From JAAYBG01 sp964411675 (lineage in GTDB: Bacteria; Bacillota_I; Bacilli_A; ML615J-28; CAG-698): a stretch of 42,012 nt of DNA. Below are positions 30,278-37,931 of the stretch, one piece after another. The DNA lies in the NCBI GenBank assembly GCA_964411675.1, contig CAYPLR010000011.1, forward strand, positions 1 through 42,012, read 5' to 3'. The position numbers were made by a program, and so were the translations under genes. How positions within the stretch are numbered: position 1 is the stretch's first letter; every line of letters begins with the position of its first letter. The notes under the pieces were generated by a model. It was not told where the DNA came from, ran no database searches, and worked only from the letters and a program-made list of their open reading frames with translations.

Positions 30278-31657
30278 TTATTCTTCATCTTCCAAGTCAA
30301 CTTTTCTAATTAATAATTCAACGAGACGAATTCGTCGGTTCTCAACTTTCCTTATCGTATACTCAAGTTGATAAAATATGTGAATTGGATTCTCAATGCT
30401 TTCTTCTTCATATTCAGCATCAAATTTTAGTTTCATACCTTCATATGGAGTAACTTCAGATGCTTCATAAAGCATTCCTCCAATATTTGAATATTTTGAA
30501 TAAGGAGGAATTCCTAATCGTAGTTTTTCGTAAAGTTCTTCTACTTCCATATTGGAAGATAACAAATATTTATTTTCGTCAATTTTTGTGATTTTTTCTG
30601 TTTCTTCATCATCATATTCATCATAGATTTCTCCGACTAATTCCTCAAGAGCATCTTCCATGGTAACAACTCCACTGGTACCACCATATTCATCAGATAC
30701 AATAGCAAAATGTGTTTTTTCAATTTGCATTTTTCGTAATAAGTCATCCACTTTCGTGCTTTTAGAAACATATAATGGTGCTGATAATAATTCTCTAATG
30801 TTAACTACTTTATTTAATATGAGCGTAGCAAAAAAATCTCTTTCTCTTAATACGCCTAAAATATGGTCTTTATCTCCTTCGTAAACTGGCATTCTTGAAA
30901 ATTGATATTCCAGAAATTGATCACGAATTTTATCGATGGAGTCATTAATATCAATGGCAATCATATCTACCCTTGGTGTCATAATGTCATAAACAGTTTT
31001 TTCACTTAAATCAATAGCACTTTGCAACAATTCCGCATTGTCTTTATCGATAACCCCTTCAGTCTCCATGGTATCAATAATTGATTCCAATTCATCTTCG
31101 GTAACCATTGGTGCTACTACATTTTCTGTTTTTCTCTTAAACATACCTTTGCGTAAGCGAATAAATAAGTAAGTTACTGGCCATAATATTTTTATTAAGA
31201 TAAACATGATTCCCGAGTTACGGAGTGCAATCTTTTCTGCGTTCTCTTTGGCATTTGCTTTAGGAAGCACTTCTCCAAAGGTAAGAATAATCAATGTCAT
31301 TAATATTGTACTAATGATACTAGACCATGTTGGATTTAAAATGGTTCGAGTTGCAATAAATGTACCTACCGTTGTTGCAGCAATATTAACAAAGTTATTT
31401 CCAACTAAAATGGTTGTTAATGTGAGATCAAACTTTTCAGTAATATAAACAGCCTTTTTTGCACCTTTTTTCTTTTCTTCCAAATAATTGCGTAATCTAA
31501 TCAAGTTAACACTTGAATATGCTGTTTCTGTAGCTGAGAAAAACGCTGAAGCCATTAACAATAAAACAAATAAAATTAATAGGGCTAAACTCAAAGCCCA
31601 ATTGTCGGCGAAAAATTTAAAATTAAACATTTCAGCCAAGCATATGAGAGGAACCAA
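30278..31657 (-). CDS. CNNM/CorC-type membrane protein (DUF21-CBS-CorC_HlyC)
   Basis: 459 residues. The N-terminal DUF21 membrane domain has four hydrophobic segments (about 17-165) with the motif SAFFSATETAYSS and VGNNFVNIAATT. A CBS pair follows (about 215-340: YDIMTPRVDMIAID, VSDEYGGTSGVVTMEDALEELVGEI), then the CorC_HlyC transporter-associated domain (about 350-445). The family handles Mg2+ efflux or sodium-linked Mg transport. The start is TTG (31655-31657), with AGAGGTG at suitable spacing; an ATG at 31630 is an alternative with a poor ribosome site. It has its own strong promoter. Confidence 0.92.
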   Translation of the reverse strand: MVPLICLAEMFNFKFFADNWALSLALLILFVLLLMASAFFSATETAYSSVNLIRLRNYLEEKKKGAKKAVYITEKFDLTLTTILVGNNFVNIAATTVGTFIATRTILNPTWSSIISTILMTLIILTFGEVLPKANAKENAEKIALRNSGIMFILIKILWPVTYLFIRLRKGMFKRKTENVVAPMVTEDELESIIDTMETEGVIDKDNAELLQSAIDLSEKTVYDIMTPRVDMIAIDINDSIDKIRDQFLEYQFSRMPVYEGDKDHILGVLRERDFFATLILNKVVNIRELLSAPLYVSKSTKVDDLLRKMQIEKTHFAIVSDEYGGTSGVVTMEDALEELVGEIYDEYDDEETEKITKIDENKYLLSSNMEVEELYEKLRLGIPPYSKYSNIGGMLYEASEVTPYEGMKLKFDAEYEEESIENPIHIFYQLEYTIRKVENRRIRLVELLIRKVDLEDEE

Positions 31658-31694
31658 AAAACATCACCTCTGTCCTTCTTTTTGGTCAACGATA

Positions 31695-31723
31695 ATTATA
31701 TCAAAAAATAAAAAATTTGTCAA
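31695..31723 (-). promoter_or_regulatory. Promoter of the CNNM gene
   Basis: Perfect TTGACA (31718-31723) and TATAAT (31695-31700), 17-base spacer. Confidence 0.85.
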
Positions 31724-31736
31724 ATAATGAATTATA

Positions 31737-32528
31737 TTAAATATTGTTTTTTTGGTTAAGCTTCCTAGTGTTTTTCTTAATTAAGAAATAAATTACAATC
31801 GATAGGCCTACCATAATAATCGACCAAAATTGAGATGGCGAAATATTACCAATGAATTTCCCACGATCATCTGCTCGAATGAATTCTATTAGAAATCTAA
31901 AAATTCCATATCCCATTAAATATAGGCAAATATTATATTTGAAGTTTTTCTTTAATAATAAGTAAGAGGTTAAGATAAACATCAAAAGTAGAAAAATAGC
32001 TTCAAACAATTGAGTTGGATAGACGGCTACTCCAGGTCCATAAGCATAGTAAGAGGGCGCCCCAGCAGGAAACACCATACCTAACCAGGAATCTGTTGGT
32101 TTTCCATAGCAACATCCTACAGAAAAACATCCAATTCTTCCGAAACTATGAGCAATCAAGATGCAACAAGGAATAAGTGATAGAACATCTATTAATTTTG
32201 AGTCATATTTCTTTCTTCCGAAAAACCAATAACCAACTAAAAATGATATTGTTCCTCCCATTAAACCTCCAAGAAATGTAGTTCCACTTGTTAGTTTAAA
32301 TCCTAAGTCTGGATTTGATAGGTAATCATAGAATCCTTGCCATACCGCTGACGCAGTAAATCCAATAGCAATAGCAATATAACCATTCAATTCAATAAAA
32401 TCTAAAAATTTAGGGTCAATTCCTATTTTTTTACCATACACTCGTAATGTAATAATACAAAGAATAATTCCTGTGGTAATGAATACCCCATATAAACTAA
32501 TTCCCCAAAACAATTCATGTGGATACAC
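31737..32528 (-). CDS. lgt: Prolipoprotein diacylglyceryl transferase
   Basis: 263 residues, about seven membrane segments. Lgt attaches diacylglycerol to the lipobox cysteine of prolipoproteins at the outer face of the membrane. The family motif region is HSFGRIGCFSVGCCYG (127-142), the His-Gly pair being HSFGR; FIRADDRGKF near 215-225 corresponds to the conserved C-terminal motif. The GCCYGKPT variant is common in Clostridia-type Lgt proteins. The start is GTG (32526-32528) behind GAGGTGAT. It would process the two protease lipoproteins found in this window. Confidence 0.9.
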   Translation of the reverse strand: MYPHELFWGISLYGVFITTGIILCIITLRVYGKKIGIDPKFLDFIELNGYIAIAIGFTASAVWQGFYDYLSNPDLGFKLTSGTTFLGGLMGGTISFLVGYWFFGRKKYDSKLIDVLSLIPCCILIAHSFGRIGCFSVGCCYGKPTDSWLGMVFPAGAPSYYAYGPGVAVYPTQLFEAIFLLLMFILTSYLLLKKNFKYNICLYLMGYGIFRFLIEFIRADDRGKFIGNISPSQFWSIIMVGLSIVIYFLIKKNTRKLNQKNNI

Positions 32529-32551
32529 TAAATCACCTCATTATATTAGTA

Positions 32552-32580
32552 ATTATATCATTTATCTACTCTTTTTACAA
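32552..32580 (-). promoter_or_regulatory. Promoter of lgt
   Basis: TTGTAA (32575-32580) and TGA-TATAAT (extended -10, 32552-32557), 17-base spacer. Confidence 0.75.
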
Positions 32581-32589
32581 ATAAAAAAA

Positions 32590-32614
32590 GGAAATAGATA
32601 ATTTATCTATTTCC
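32590..32614 (-). terminator. Terminator after the rubrerythrin gene
   Basis: An 11-base-pair stem GGAAATAGATA / TATCTATTTCC with three-base loop, followed by seven T on the minus strand. Confidence 0.87.
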
Positions 32615-32628
32615 AATAAAAATTACAA

Positions 32629-33165
32629 TTAGTAATTCTTAGCTAACAATTGGAAGTACGCTTGTGGGTGATCACACACTGGGCAAAGCTTAGGAGCTTT
32701 TTTACCATAATGTAAATGACCACAATTTGAGCATTGCCATACTTGTTCATCATCACGAGCAAATACTCTTTCTTTTTCAACATTATTTAATAAAGCAAGA
32801 TATCTTTCTTCATGTTCTTTCTCAATCTTAGCAACTTCTCTAAATAAAAAAGCAATTTTTGTAAATCCTTCTTCTTCTGCTACTTCAGCAAACTTTTTGT
32901 ACATTTCTGTCCATTCATAGTTTTCACCCTTGGCAGCATCAAGCAAATTTTCAGCAGTTGTTCCAATGCCATCATGTAATAATTTGTACCAAATTTCTGC
33001 ATGTTCTTTTTCATTAGCTGCTGTTGTTTGGAATAATTCACTGATTTGAATAAATCCCTCTTTCTTTGCTTTTGATGAATAAAACGTGTACTTGTTTCTA
33101 GCCATCGATTCCCCAGCAAATGCTTCTAATAAATTCTTTTCTGTTTTTGAACCTTTTAGTTCCAT
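32629..33165 (-). CDS. rbr: Rubrerythrin
   Basis: 178 residues. The ferritin-like diiron domain (1-135) has ligand-type residues E19, E52, H55, E94, E97, E115 and H118. A C-terminal rubredoxin domain has C145-x-x-C148 and C161-P-V-C164. It reduces hydrogen peroxide with NADH-derived electrons and, with desulfoferrodoxin in the same window, makes a complete anaerobic superoxide/peroxide defence. It follows frr by 46 bases; no clear promoter is visible there, so read-through from the rpsB operon or a weak promoter is likely. GAGGAAG precedes the ATG. Confidence 0.96.
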   Translation of the reverse strand: MELKGSKTEKNLLEAFAGESMARNKYTFYSSKAKKEGFIQISELFQTTAANEKEHAEIWYKLLHDGIGTTAENLLDAAKGENYEWTEMYKKFAEVAEEEGFTKIAFLFREVAKIEKEHEERYLALLNNVEKERVFARDDEQVWQCSNCGHLHYGKKAPKLCPVCDHPQAYFQLLAKNY

Positions 33166-33211
33166 AACTTCCTCCTTGTAATATATTTTTTACTCTTTAA
33201 AACCTATTTGA

Positions 33212-33769
33212 TTAAATCTCCATGATTTGTTTTTCTTTGTCTTTTGCTACTACATCTACATTTTCAATAAATTTATCAGTAGATTTTTGTGATTGTTCAT
33301 TAAAATATTTTAAATCATCTTCAGAAATTGCCTTATCTTTTTCCATTTTCTTTAATTGATCGTTTACTTCGCGGCGAATATTACGAATAGCTACTTTTGC
33401 ATTTTCTGCAAATACTTTTACTTCCTTGGCTAAGTCTTTTCTTCGTTGTTCTGTTAACACTGGAAAATTAATTCGAATCACAACACCATCATTTTGTGGA
33501 ACCAAATTTAAATCTGCTAATTGAATTGCCTTTTCAATATCTTTTAATGATCCTTTATCGTAAGGTTTGATGACAATTTGTTGTGCTTCGGGAACACTAA
33601 TTGATGATATTTGACTTAGTGGTGTTAAAGTACCATAGTAAACTACAGAGACATTATTTAATACACTTGGATTTGCTCGCCCAGTTCTAACTAAAGCAAG
33701 TTCTTTTTTCAGCGCTTCGATGGTTTTAACCATCTTTTCTTCACCCATTTTAATAACTTTTTCTGGCAT
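33212..33769 (-). CDS. frr: Ribosome recycling factor
   Basis: 185 residues, the normal length. It splits the post-termination ribosome with EF-G. Typical features: VRTGRANPSVLNNV (26-39), the beta-rich head (YYGTLTPLSQISSISVPE), VVIRINFPVLTEQRRKDL, and the long helical tail with NIRREVNDQLKK. AAGGAG precedes the ATG. It is the fourth gene of rpsB-tsf-pyrH-frr, the standard bacterial order. Confidence 0.97.
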   Translation of the reverse strand: MPEKVIKMGEEKMVKTIEALKKELALVRTGRANPSVLNNVSVVYYGTLTPLSQISSISVPEAQQIVIKPYDKGSLKDIEKAIQLADLNLVPQNDGVVIRINFPVLTEQRRKDLAKEVKVFAENAKVAIRNIRREVNDQLKKMEKDKAISEDDLKYFNEQSQKSTDKFIENVDVVAKDKEKQIMEI

Positions 33770-33783
33770 ATTTTTCTCCTTTT

Positions 33784-34506
33784 CTATTTATTATTGTTAC
33801 TTATTAAAGTTCCAAAAGAGAAATCACTCGCTGCTTTCGCAATATTTCCCTTTTTATTCATATCGAAAACATAAATATCAATGTTGTTTTCCGCACATAA
33901 TGTTGCGGCTGTTAAATCCATAACTTCTAAATGATTTTTTAAAACTTCACCATGACTTAGTTTTGTAAATTTTTTTGCATCACCATTCATGCGAGGATTT
34001 TTATCATAAACTCCATCGACTCCATTTTTTGCCATTAAAATCAATTTTGCTCCTAATTCAGCTGCTCTTAGTGCAGCAGTCGTATCGGTTGTGAAAAAAG
34101 GTATTCCGTTCCCTCCACCAAAGATAACGATTCTATCCTTTTCTAGGTGTGATAAGGCTTTTCTACGAATGTATGGTTCTGCTACTGAAGGAATGGATAA
34201 TGAAGTCATAACTCTAGTGTCACATCCTAGTGTTTCTAGTGCACTTTGTAAAGCAAGAGCATTTAAAATAGTTGCCAGCATTCCCATATAATCAGCGCTA
34301 GAGCGTTCAATACCACAATCAATGGCATCACGGCCACGCCAAATATTACCAGCACCAACGACTACTGATAATTCTGTATTCCCTAAATTATACAAATCTT
34401 TAATCTCTTTAGCAATTTCCTTTACTTTGATATGATTAATTCCTTGGGCATCCCCATTTCCTAAAGCTTCGCCACTAATCTTTAAAACAACTCTTTTTTT
34501 CTGCAT
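33784..34506 (-). CDS. pyrH: UMP kinase
   Basis: 240 residues, phosphorylating UMP to UDP. Motifs are RVVLKISGEALG at the start, VVGAGNIWRG (49-58), GGGNGIPFFTTDT with the acceptor site, and NGVDGVYDKNPR. It lies 14 bases before frr (spacer 33770-33783) and 52 bases after tsf, with a strong hairpin terminator in between, so it is expressed by read-through or an unseen promoter. GAAGGAAA precedes the ATG. Confidence 0.97.
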   Translation of the reverse strand: MQKKRVVLKISGEALGNGDAQGINHIKVKEIAKEIKDLYNLGNTELSVVVGAGNIWRGRDAIDCGIERSSADYMGMLATILNALALQSALETLGCDTRVMTSLSIPSVAEPYIRRKALSHLEKDRIVIFGGGNGIPFFTTDTTAALRAAELGAKLILMAKNGVDGVYDKNPRMNGDAKKFTKLSHGEVLKNHLEVMDLTAATLCAENNIDIYVFDMNKKGNIAKAASDFSFGTLISNNNK

Positions 34507-34526
34507 TTTCCTTCACCTTTCAAAAA

Positions 34527-34551
34527 AAGGCACGTTAAATATACGCGCCTT
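34527..34551 (-). terminator. Internal terminator between tsf and pyrH
   Basis: On the minus strand AAGGCGCGT and ACGTGCCTT pair over nine positions (one G-T), seven-base loop, then seven T. It probably lowers transcription of pyrH-frr relative to rpsB-tsf. Confidence 0.82.
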
Positions 34552-34558
34552 CAGGATT

Positions 34559-35431
34559 TTAGTTGTTAACTGCTGCCATTACTTCAGCAACAAAATCGTC
34601 TTTCTTCTTTTCGATTCCTTCCCCAACTTCAAGGCGTATATAAGTAACAATATTAGATTTATTATCCTTTACATATTGTCCAACTGTGATATCTTGATTT
34701 TTAACGAACATTTGATCAACTAAGCAAATGGCCTTTAACATCTTTTGTACTTTACCTACAACGATTTTATCAACGATATTTTCCGGTTTACCTTCATTCA
34801 ACGTCTCTTGTCTTAAGATTTCTGTCTCGCTAGCAAGGAAATCTGCATCAACTTTGCTTCGATCTAAATATTTTGGTGACATAGCAGCTACATGCATACA
34901 AACATCTTTTGCAACTTCAGCATTATTGCCATCCAAAACACTAAGAACTACAATTCTACCACCCATATGTGAATATGCTCCAAAAACTTGACTATCAGTT
35001 TTTGTAAATACATTCACTCTTCTCAAGCTTATTTTTTCACCAATGATTGCTGTAGCGGAGATAACTAAATCTTTTACTGTTCCTTCAGCAGTTTTGGCTT
35101 CTAAAGCTTCTTCATCATTTTTTGCATTGCTGTTTAAAATAGCATTGCCGATTTCACTAACAAAATCTAAGAATTTTTGATTTTTAGCAACGAAATCTGT
35201 TTCAGCATTTACTTCATATACAACAGCTTTATTACCAGCAATTGCATAAGCACAAACACCTTCTGCTGCAATACGACTTTCTTTCTTAGCTGCCTTCATG
35301 ATTCCTTTTTCTCTTAACCAAGTAACAGCTTCTTCCATATTTCCATTAGTTTCAACTAATGCTTTTTTACAATCCATCATTCCTGCGCCAGTAATTTCAC
35401 GCAGTTCTTTAACCAATGCAGCACTAATCAT
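34559..35431 (-). CDS. tsf: Elongation factor Ts
   Basis: 290 residues, the guanine-nucleotide exchange factor for EF-Tu. Motifs are LREITGAGMMDCKKAL (10-25), EAVTWLREKGI, the core ANETDFVAKN-like AETDFVAKNQKF, and LSVLDGNNAEVAKDVCMHVAA. The UBA-like N-terminus and the core domains are all present. It follows rpsB by 11 bases with AAGGAGG before the ATG. Confidence 0.97.
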   Translation of the reverse strand: MISAALVKELREITGAGMMDCKKALVETNGNMEEAVTWLREKGIMKAAKKESRIAAEGVCAYAIAGNKAVVYEVNAETDFVAKNQKFLDFVSEIGNAILNSNAKNDEEALEAKTAEGTVKDLVISATAIIGEKISLRRVNVFTKTDSQVFGAYSHMGGRIVVLSVLDGNNAEVAKDVCMHVAAMSPKYLDRSKVDADFLASETEILRQETLNEGKPENIVDKIVVGKVQKMLKAICLVDQMFVKNQDITVGQYVKDNKSNIVTYIRLEVGEGIEKKKDDFVAEVMAAVNN

Positions 35432-35442
35432 TTTTGTCCTCC

Positions 35443-36513
35443 TTATTCAGCAGTTTCTACCTTTTTAGTGGCTTCAACAACTGTTTCAGTTTTCTCTACT
35501 TTTGCAACTTCTGGAGTTGCTTTTCTTACTCTTTTTAGCTTTTCAGCAGTTTGAGCTTCGCTACCTTCTACAACTACACTTGGAGCAGCTTCTGGTCTTG
35601 GAGCAGATTCTGGTCTTGGAGCAGATTCTGGTCTTGGAGTATGAGGGCGTGGAGTATATTGTGGACGACCTTCACGGTTGTCTCTTCCTTCACGATTGTC
35701 TCTTCCTTCACGGTTATCGCGATTGTCACGATATCCTCCTCTTTGGTTTCCACGGCCATCTTTATCGTGGAATGGACGTCTAGGACGTTCTTCTGGTGCT
35801 GGTTCATCTGTAAATTCAATTACGATTGGAGTTCCGCCTTGTGCTTCAACAACAGCATTTGCCATAGTTCCAACGATTAATTTAACTGAACGAATTGCAT
35901 CATCATTAGCTGGTATTACGATATCTACTTCGTCTGGATCACAATTTGTATCTACTAATGAAAATACAGGGATTCCCAACTTACGTGCTTCTGCAACTGC
36001 ATTGTGTTCGGTCTTTGGATCAACAACAAACATAGCCGCAGGAAGACCTTTCATATTTCTAATACCACTAAAATATTTCAATAATCTATCTTTTTCTTTA
36101 TTAATTAAGATAACTTCTTTTTTAGGTAAAACTTCGAAAACTCCATCTTCTTCCATTTTTTCAATTTCAAAAAGACGAGCAACACTCTTACGGATAGTTT
36201 TATAATTTGTTAATGTACCACCTAACCAACGTTGATCAACATAGTATTGACCGCATCTGGTAGCTTCTTCTTTAATCACATCTTGTGTTTGTTTTCTTGT
36301 ACCAACAAATAAAACTGTTCCATTGTTTTGAACAATCGTAAATAATTGTTTGTAAGCTTCTTCAACTAACGCTGCAGTTTTATCTAGATCGATGATATAG
36401 ATACCATTACGTTCACCAAAGATATACTCTTTCATTTTAGGGTTCCAACGGCGAGTATTATGACCGAAATGAACGCCTGCTTCTAGCAACTGATTTTTTG
36501 TAATAACTGACAT
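35443..36513 (-). CDS. rpsB: Ribosomal protein S2 with long repetitive C-terminal tail
   Basis: 356 residues from the ATG at 36511-36513, which has AGGAG nine bases upstream and matches the family start (MSVITKNQLLEAGVHFGH). The S2 core ends near residue 234 (GGTPIVIEF). Beyond it comes a tail of about 120 residues, predicted disordered: three DNREGR-type repeats (about 266-283), then RPESAP/RPEAAP repeats (about 293-312), a short hydrophobic piece, and a charged Lys/Glu/Val end. Normal S2 is about 230-260 residues. The tail looks like RNA-binding RG-rich low complexity (inference). A structured leader and strong promoter lie upstream. Confidence 0.96.
   Translation of the reverse strand: MSVITKNQLLEAGVHFGHNTRRWNPKMKEYIFGERNGIYIIDLDKTAALVEEAYKQLFTIVQNNGTVLFVGTRKQTQDVIKEEATRCGQYYVDQRWLGGTLTNYKTIRKSVARLFEIEKMEEDGVFEVLPKKEVILINKEKDRLLKYFSGIRNMKGLPAAMFVVDPKTEHNAVAEARKLGIPVFSLVDTNCDPDEVDIVIPANDDAIRSVKLIVGTMANAVVEAQGGTPIVIEFTDEPAPEERPRRPFHDKDGRGNQRGGYRDNRDNREGRDNREGRDNREGRPQYTPRPHTPRPESAPRPESAPRPEAAPSVVVEGSEAQTAEKLKRVRKATPEVAKVEKTETVVEATKKVETAE
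35591..35638. repeat. 18-base tandem repeat in rpsB (RPESAP)
   Basis: Nearly three copies of TCTGGTCTTGGAGCAGAT on the + strand, coding the RPESAP repeats of the S2 tail. Confidence 0.9.
35671..35721. repeat. 18-base tandem repeat in rpsB (DNREGR)
   Basis: Units of TTCACGGTTGTCTCTTCC (+ strand), two and a half copies with single-base changes, coding DNREGR repeats. Confidence 0.88.
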
Positions 36514-36549
36514 TTTTTTCATTCTCCTATTTTTATTTTGTTTGGCCTC

Positions 36550-36611
36550 CACTATTCTCTCCGAAAACCGCTCCATTCATAGAATGCACTTGACGACTTT
36601 CTCCAATAGTG
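36550..36611 (-). ncRNA. Candidate structured 5' leader of rpsB
   Basis: In the roughly 117-base leader, CACTATT (36605-36611) pairs perfectly with AATAGTG (36550-36556), enclosing 48 bases that can form further small hairpins (CATT/AATG). Such leaders in ribosomal operons often serve autoregulation by the encoded protein. A match to a known leader class was not tested. Confidence 0.5.
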
Positions 36612-36636
36612 TGTGTATTTTTTTATTGCCTTCCAT

Positions 36637-36665
36637 ATTATAACACAAACATTTATTATTTGCAA
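36637..36665 (-). promoter_or_regulatory. Promoter of rpsB-tsf
   Basis: TTGCAA (36660-36665) and TATAAT (36637-36642), 17-base spacer. Confidence 0.82.
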
Positions 36666-36718
36666 ACATTTTTTTCTCTGGCAATCCATTTTTTTGAGGA
36701 TTACTCTTTTATTATTTA

Positions 36719-37387
36719 TCAAACATTTTTTTCCGCTTCTACTTGAAATTTATCTTTTGGCTTTTCTGATTTTAAAAGGTTCATTTTTGTAAATAGCGTT
36801 GTGAAGAAATCGATTAATGGGCCATAAATTAAAACAGTAATTACGGAAGCTATTCCGAAAACTCCACCTAATAGCCAACCGATGATAAAGAAGATTGCAT
36901 CATTAATAATCTTAATATAAGCAAATCGCCAGTTTGTTTTTTCCTTAATTGCAATCAAAATTCCTTCAAAAGGAGAAAGGCCTACATTAGCATACATGTA
37001 TAAAGATATTCCAAAAGTACCCGATAAAAAAGCCAATGATAATACCAATGCACTTGCCCAAAAAGAATTTGGAATTGGTAGGATACTCATCTGAAGAATC
37101 ACATCAACCAAAGGTCCTAATAAGAATGCAATAGCAAATGTCCCAATTCCAATCGACTTTCGCTTAACAAAGAAAATAACGATTAAAGCGAATAGATTAG
37201 TAATCATAATGGATGTACCCACTTTTATCTTGAAAAAGGTGGCTAAACCTTGATTAAAAACCATTAATGCATCACTACCATACTTTGCGGTAACAAGCAT
37301 TGCTCCTCCCAAGGCCATGAAAATAACGCCTACAACAAGGACAATCATGTTTCTATAATATTTTTTTATAATTCCTTTTAGTTTCAT
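36719..37387 (-). CDS. YitT/YczE-like membrane protein
   Basis: 222 residues from the ATG at 37385-37387, about five or six membrane segments. The glycine-rich openings (VLVVGVIFMALGGAML, AKYGSDALMVFNQGLA) and the second-half ANVGLSPFEG motif resemble the YczE/YitT group, whose function is unsettled. A promoter-like TTGAAA-16-TACAAT lies just upstream and would start RNA after the longer frame's first ATG, so the shorter start is preferred, though its ribosome site is weak. It follows dut. Confidence 0.78.
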   Translation of the reverse strand: MKLKGIIKKYYRNMIVLVVGVIFMALGGAMLVTAKYGSDALMVFNQGLATFFKIKVGTSIMITNLFALIVIFFVKRKSIGIGTFAIAFLLGPLVDVILQMSILPIPNSFWASALVLSLAFLSGTFGISLYMYANVGLSPFEGILIAIKEKTNWRFAYIKIINDAIFFIIGWLLGGVFGIASVITVLIYGPLIDFFTTLFTKMNLLKSEKPKDKFQVEAEKNV

Positions 37388-37418
37388 TTCTACACCGAAT
37401 TCCTTCAATCGCTTGTAT

Positions 37419-37446
37419 ATTGTAACATAAACAACAAACATTTCAA
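37419..37446 (-). promoter_or_regulatory. Possible promoter of the YitT/YczE-like gene
   Basis: TTGAAA (37441-37446) and TACAAT (37419-37424), 16-base spacer. Confidence 0.6.
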
Positions 37447-37450
37447 AGAA

Positions 37451-37930
37451 CTATTTGTTTTTTCTATTGGTACTACCAATACCACCCTCTCTTTTATTCT
37501 CTATTTCTGGTTCTTGATCAATGGTTTGATATTGTAAGAAAATTCCTTGGGCAACTCTATCTCCTTTCAATAGATAAACTTCTTGGTTACTTGTATTTTC
37601 AATAGCGATTAGAATATGTCCTTCATTATCCATGTTATTATAATAATCACTATCGATAATTCCTACTTGATTTTTCAGTCTTAATCCTTTTTTAAATCCT
37701 AAACTACTACGAATAACAATCATTAAAAATTCATTTCTAGGCATATATGCTTTGATTCCTGTATGAATAATCGTTGATTCATGAGGAAGTAGTGTTAATT
37801 CATAGGGCAGATAAAAATCATAGCCAGCAGCATTGATTGTTGATCTTGTAGGTAATTTAATTTCTTGATATTCTTGGATTGTTCTCTTTTTTAAATATTC
37901 TTTGGCTGTTACTACTTCAAAACCACGCAT
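37451..37930 (-). CDS. dut: dUTP diphosphatase (trimeric dUTPase)
   Basis: 159 residues from the ATG at 37928-37930, which has GAGGA eight bases upstream; a GTG at 37945 overlaps that site. The five dUTPase motifs are visible: AAGYDFY, RSSLG, GIIDSDYYN with the catalytic Asp, RVAQGIF and the C-terminal REGGIGSTN arm. It hydrolyses dUTP to dUMP and keeps uracil out of DNA. The ATG begins one base after the xerC TAA, so the two are coupled. In many Bacillota, hslVU follows trmFO-xerC instead. Confidence 0.93.
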   Translation of the reverse strand: MRGFEVVTAKEYLKKRTIQEYQEIKLPTRSTINAAGYDFYLPYELTLLPHESTIIHTGIKAYMPRNEFLMIVIRSSLGFKKGLRLKNQVGIIDSDYYNNMDNEGHILIAIENTSNQEVYLLKGDRVAQGIFLQYQTIDQEPEIENKREGGIGSTNRKNK

Positions 37931-37931
37931 A

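Noticed and set aside
31630..31669. A ten-codon leader peptide before the CNNM gene (ATG at 31664)
   Set aside because: Its ATG touches the ribosome site with no spacing, so translation there is unlikely.
32880..33119. A 79-residue frame on the same strand inside rubrerythrin
   Set aside because: It overlaps a clear full-length gene in another frame and has no start signals of its own.
35591..35721. CRISPR-like array
   Set aside because: The 18-base repeats are adjacent without spacers and are codon-periodic within rpsB.
35502..36205. Long frames opposite and beside rpsB
   Set aside because: They are shadows made by the repetitive tail of S2; no ribosome site or family sequence.
36673..36718. 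A terminator hairpin after the YitT/YczE-like gene
   Set aside because: The stem has a mismatch and there is no T run on the strand where it would be needed.
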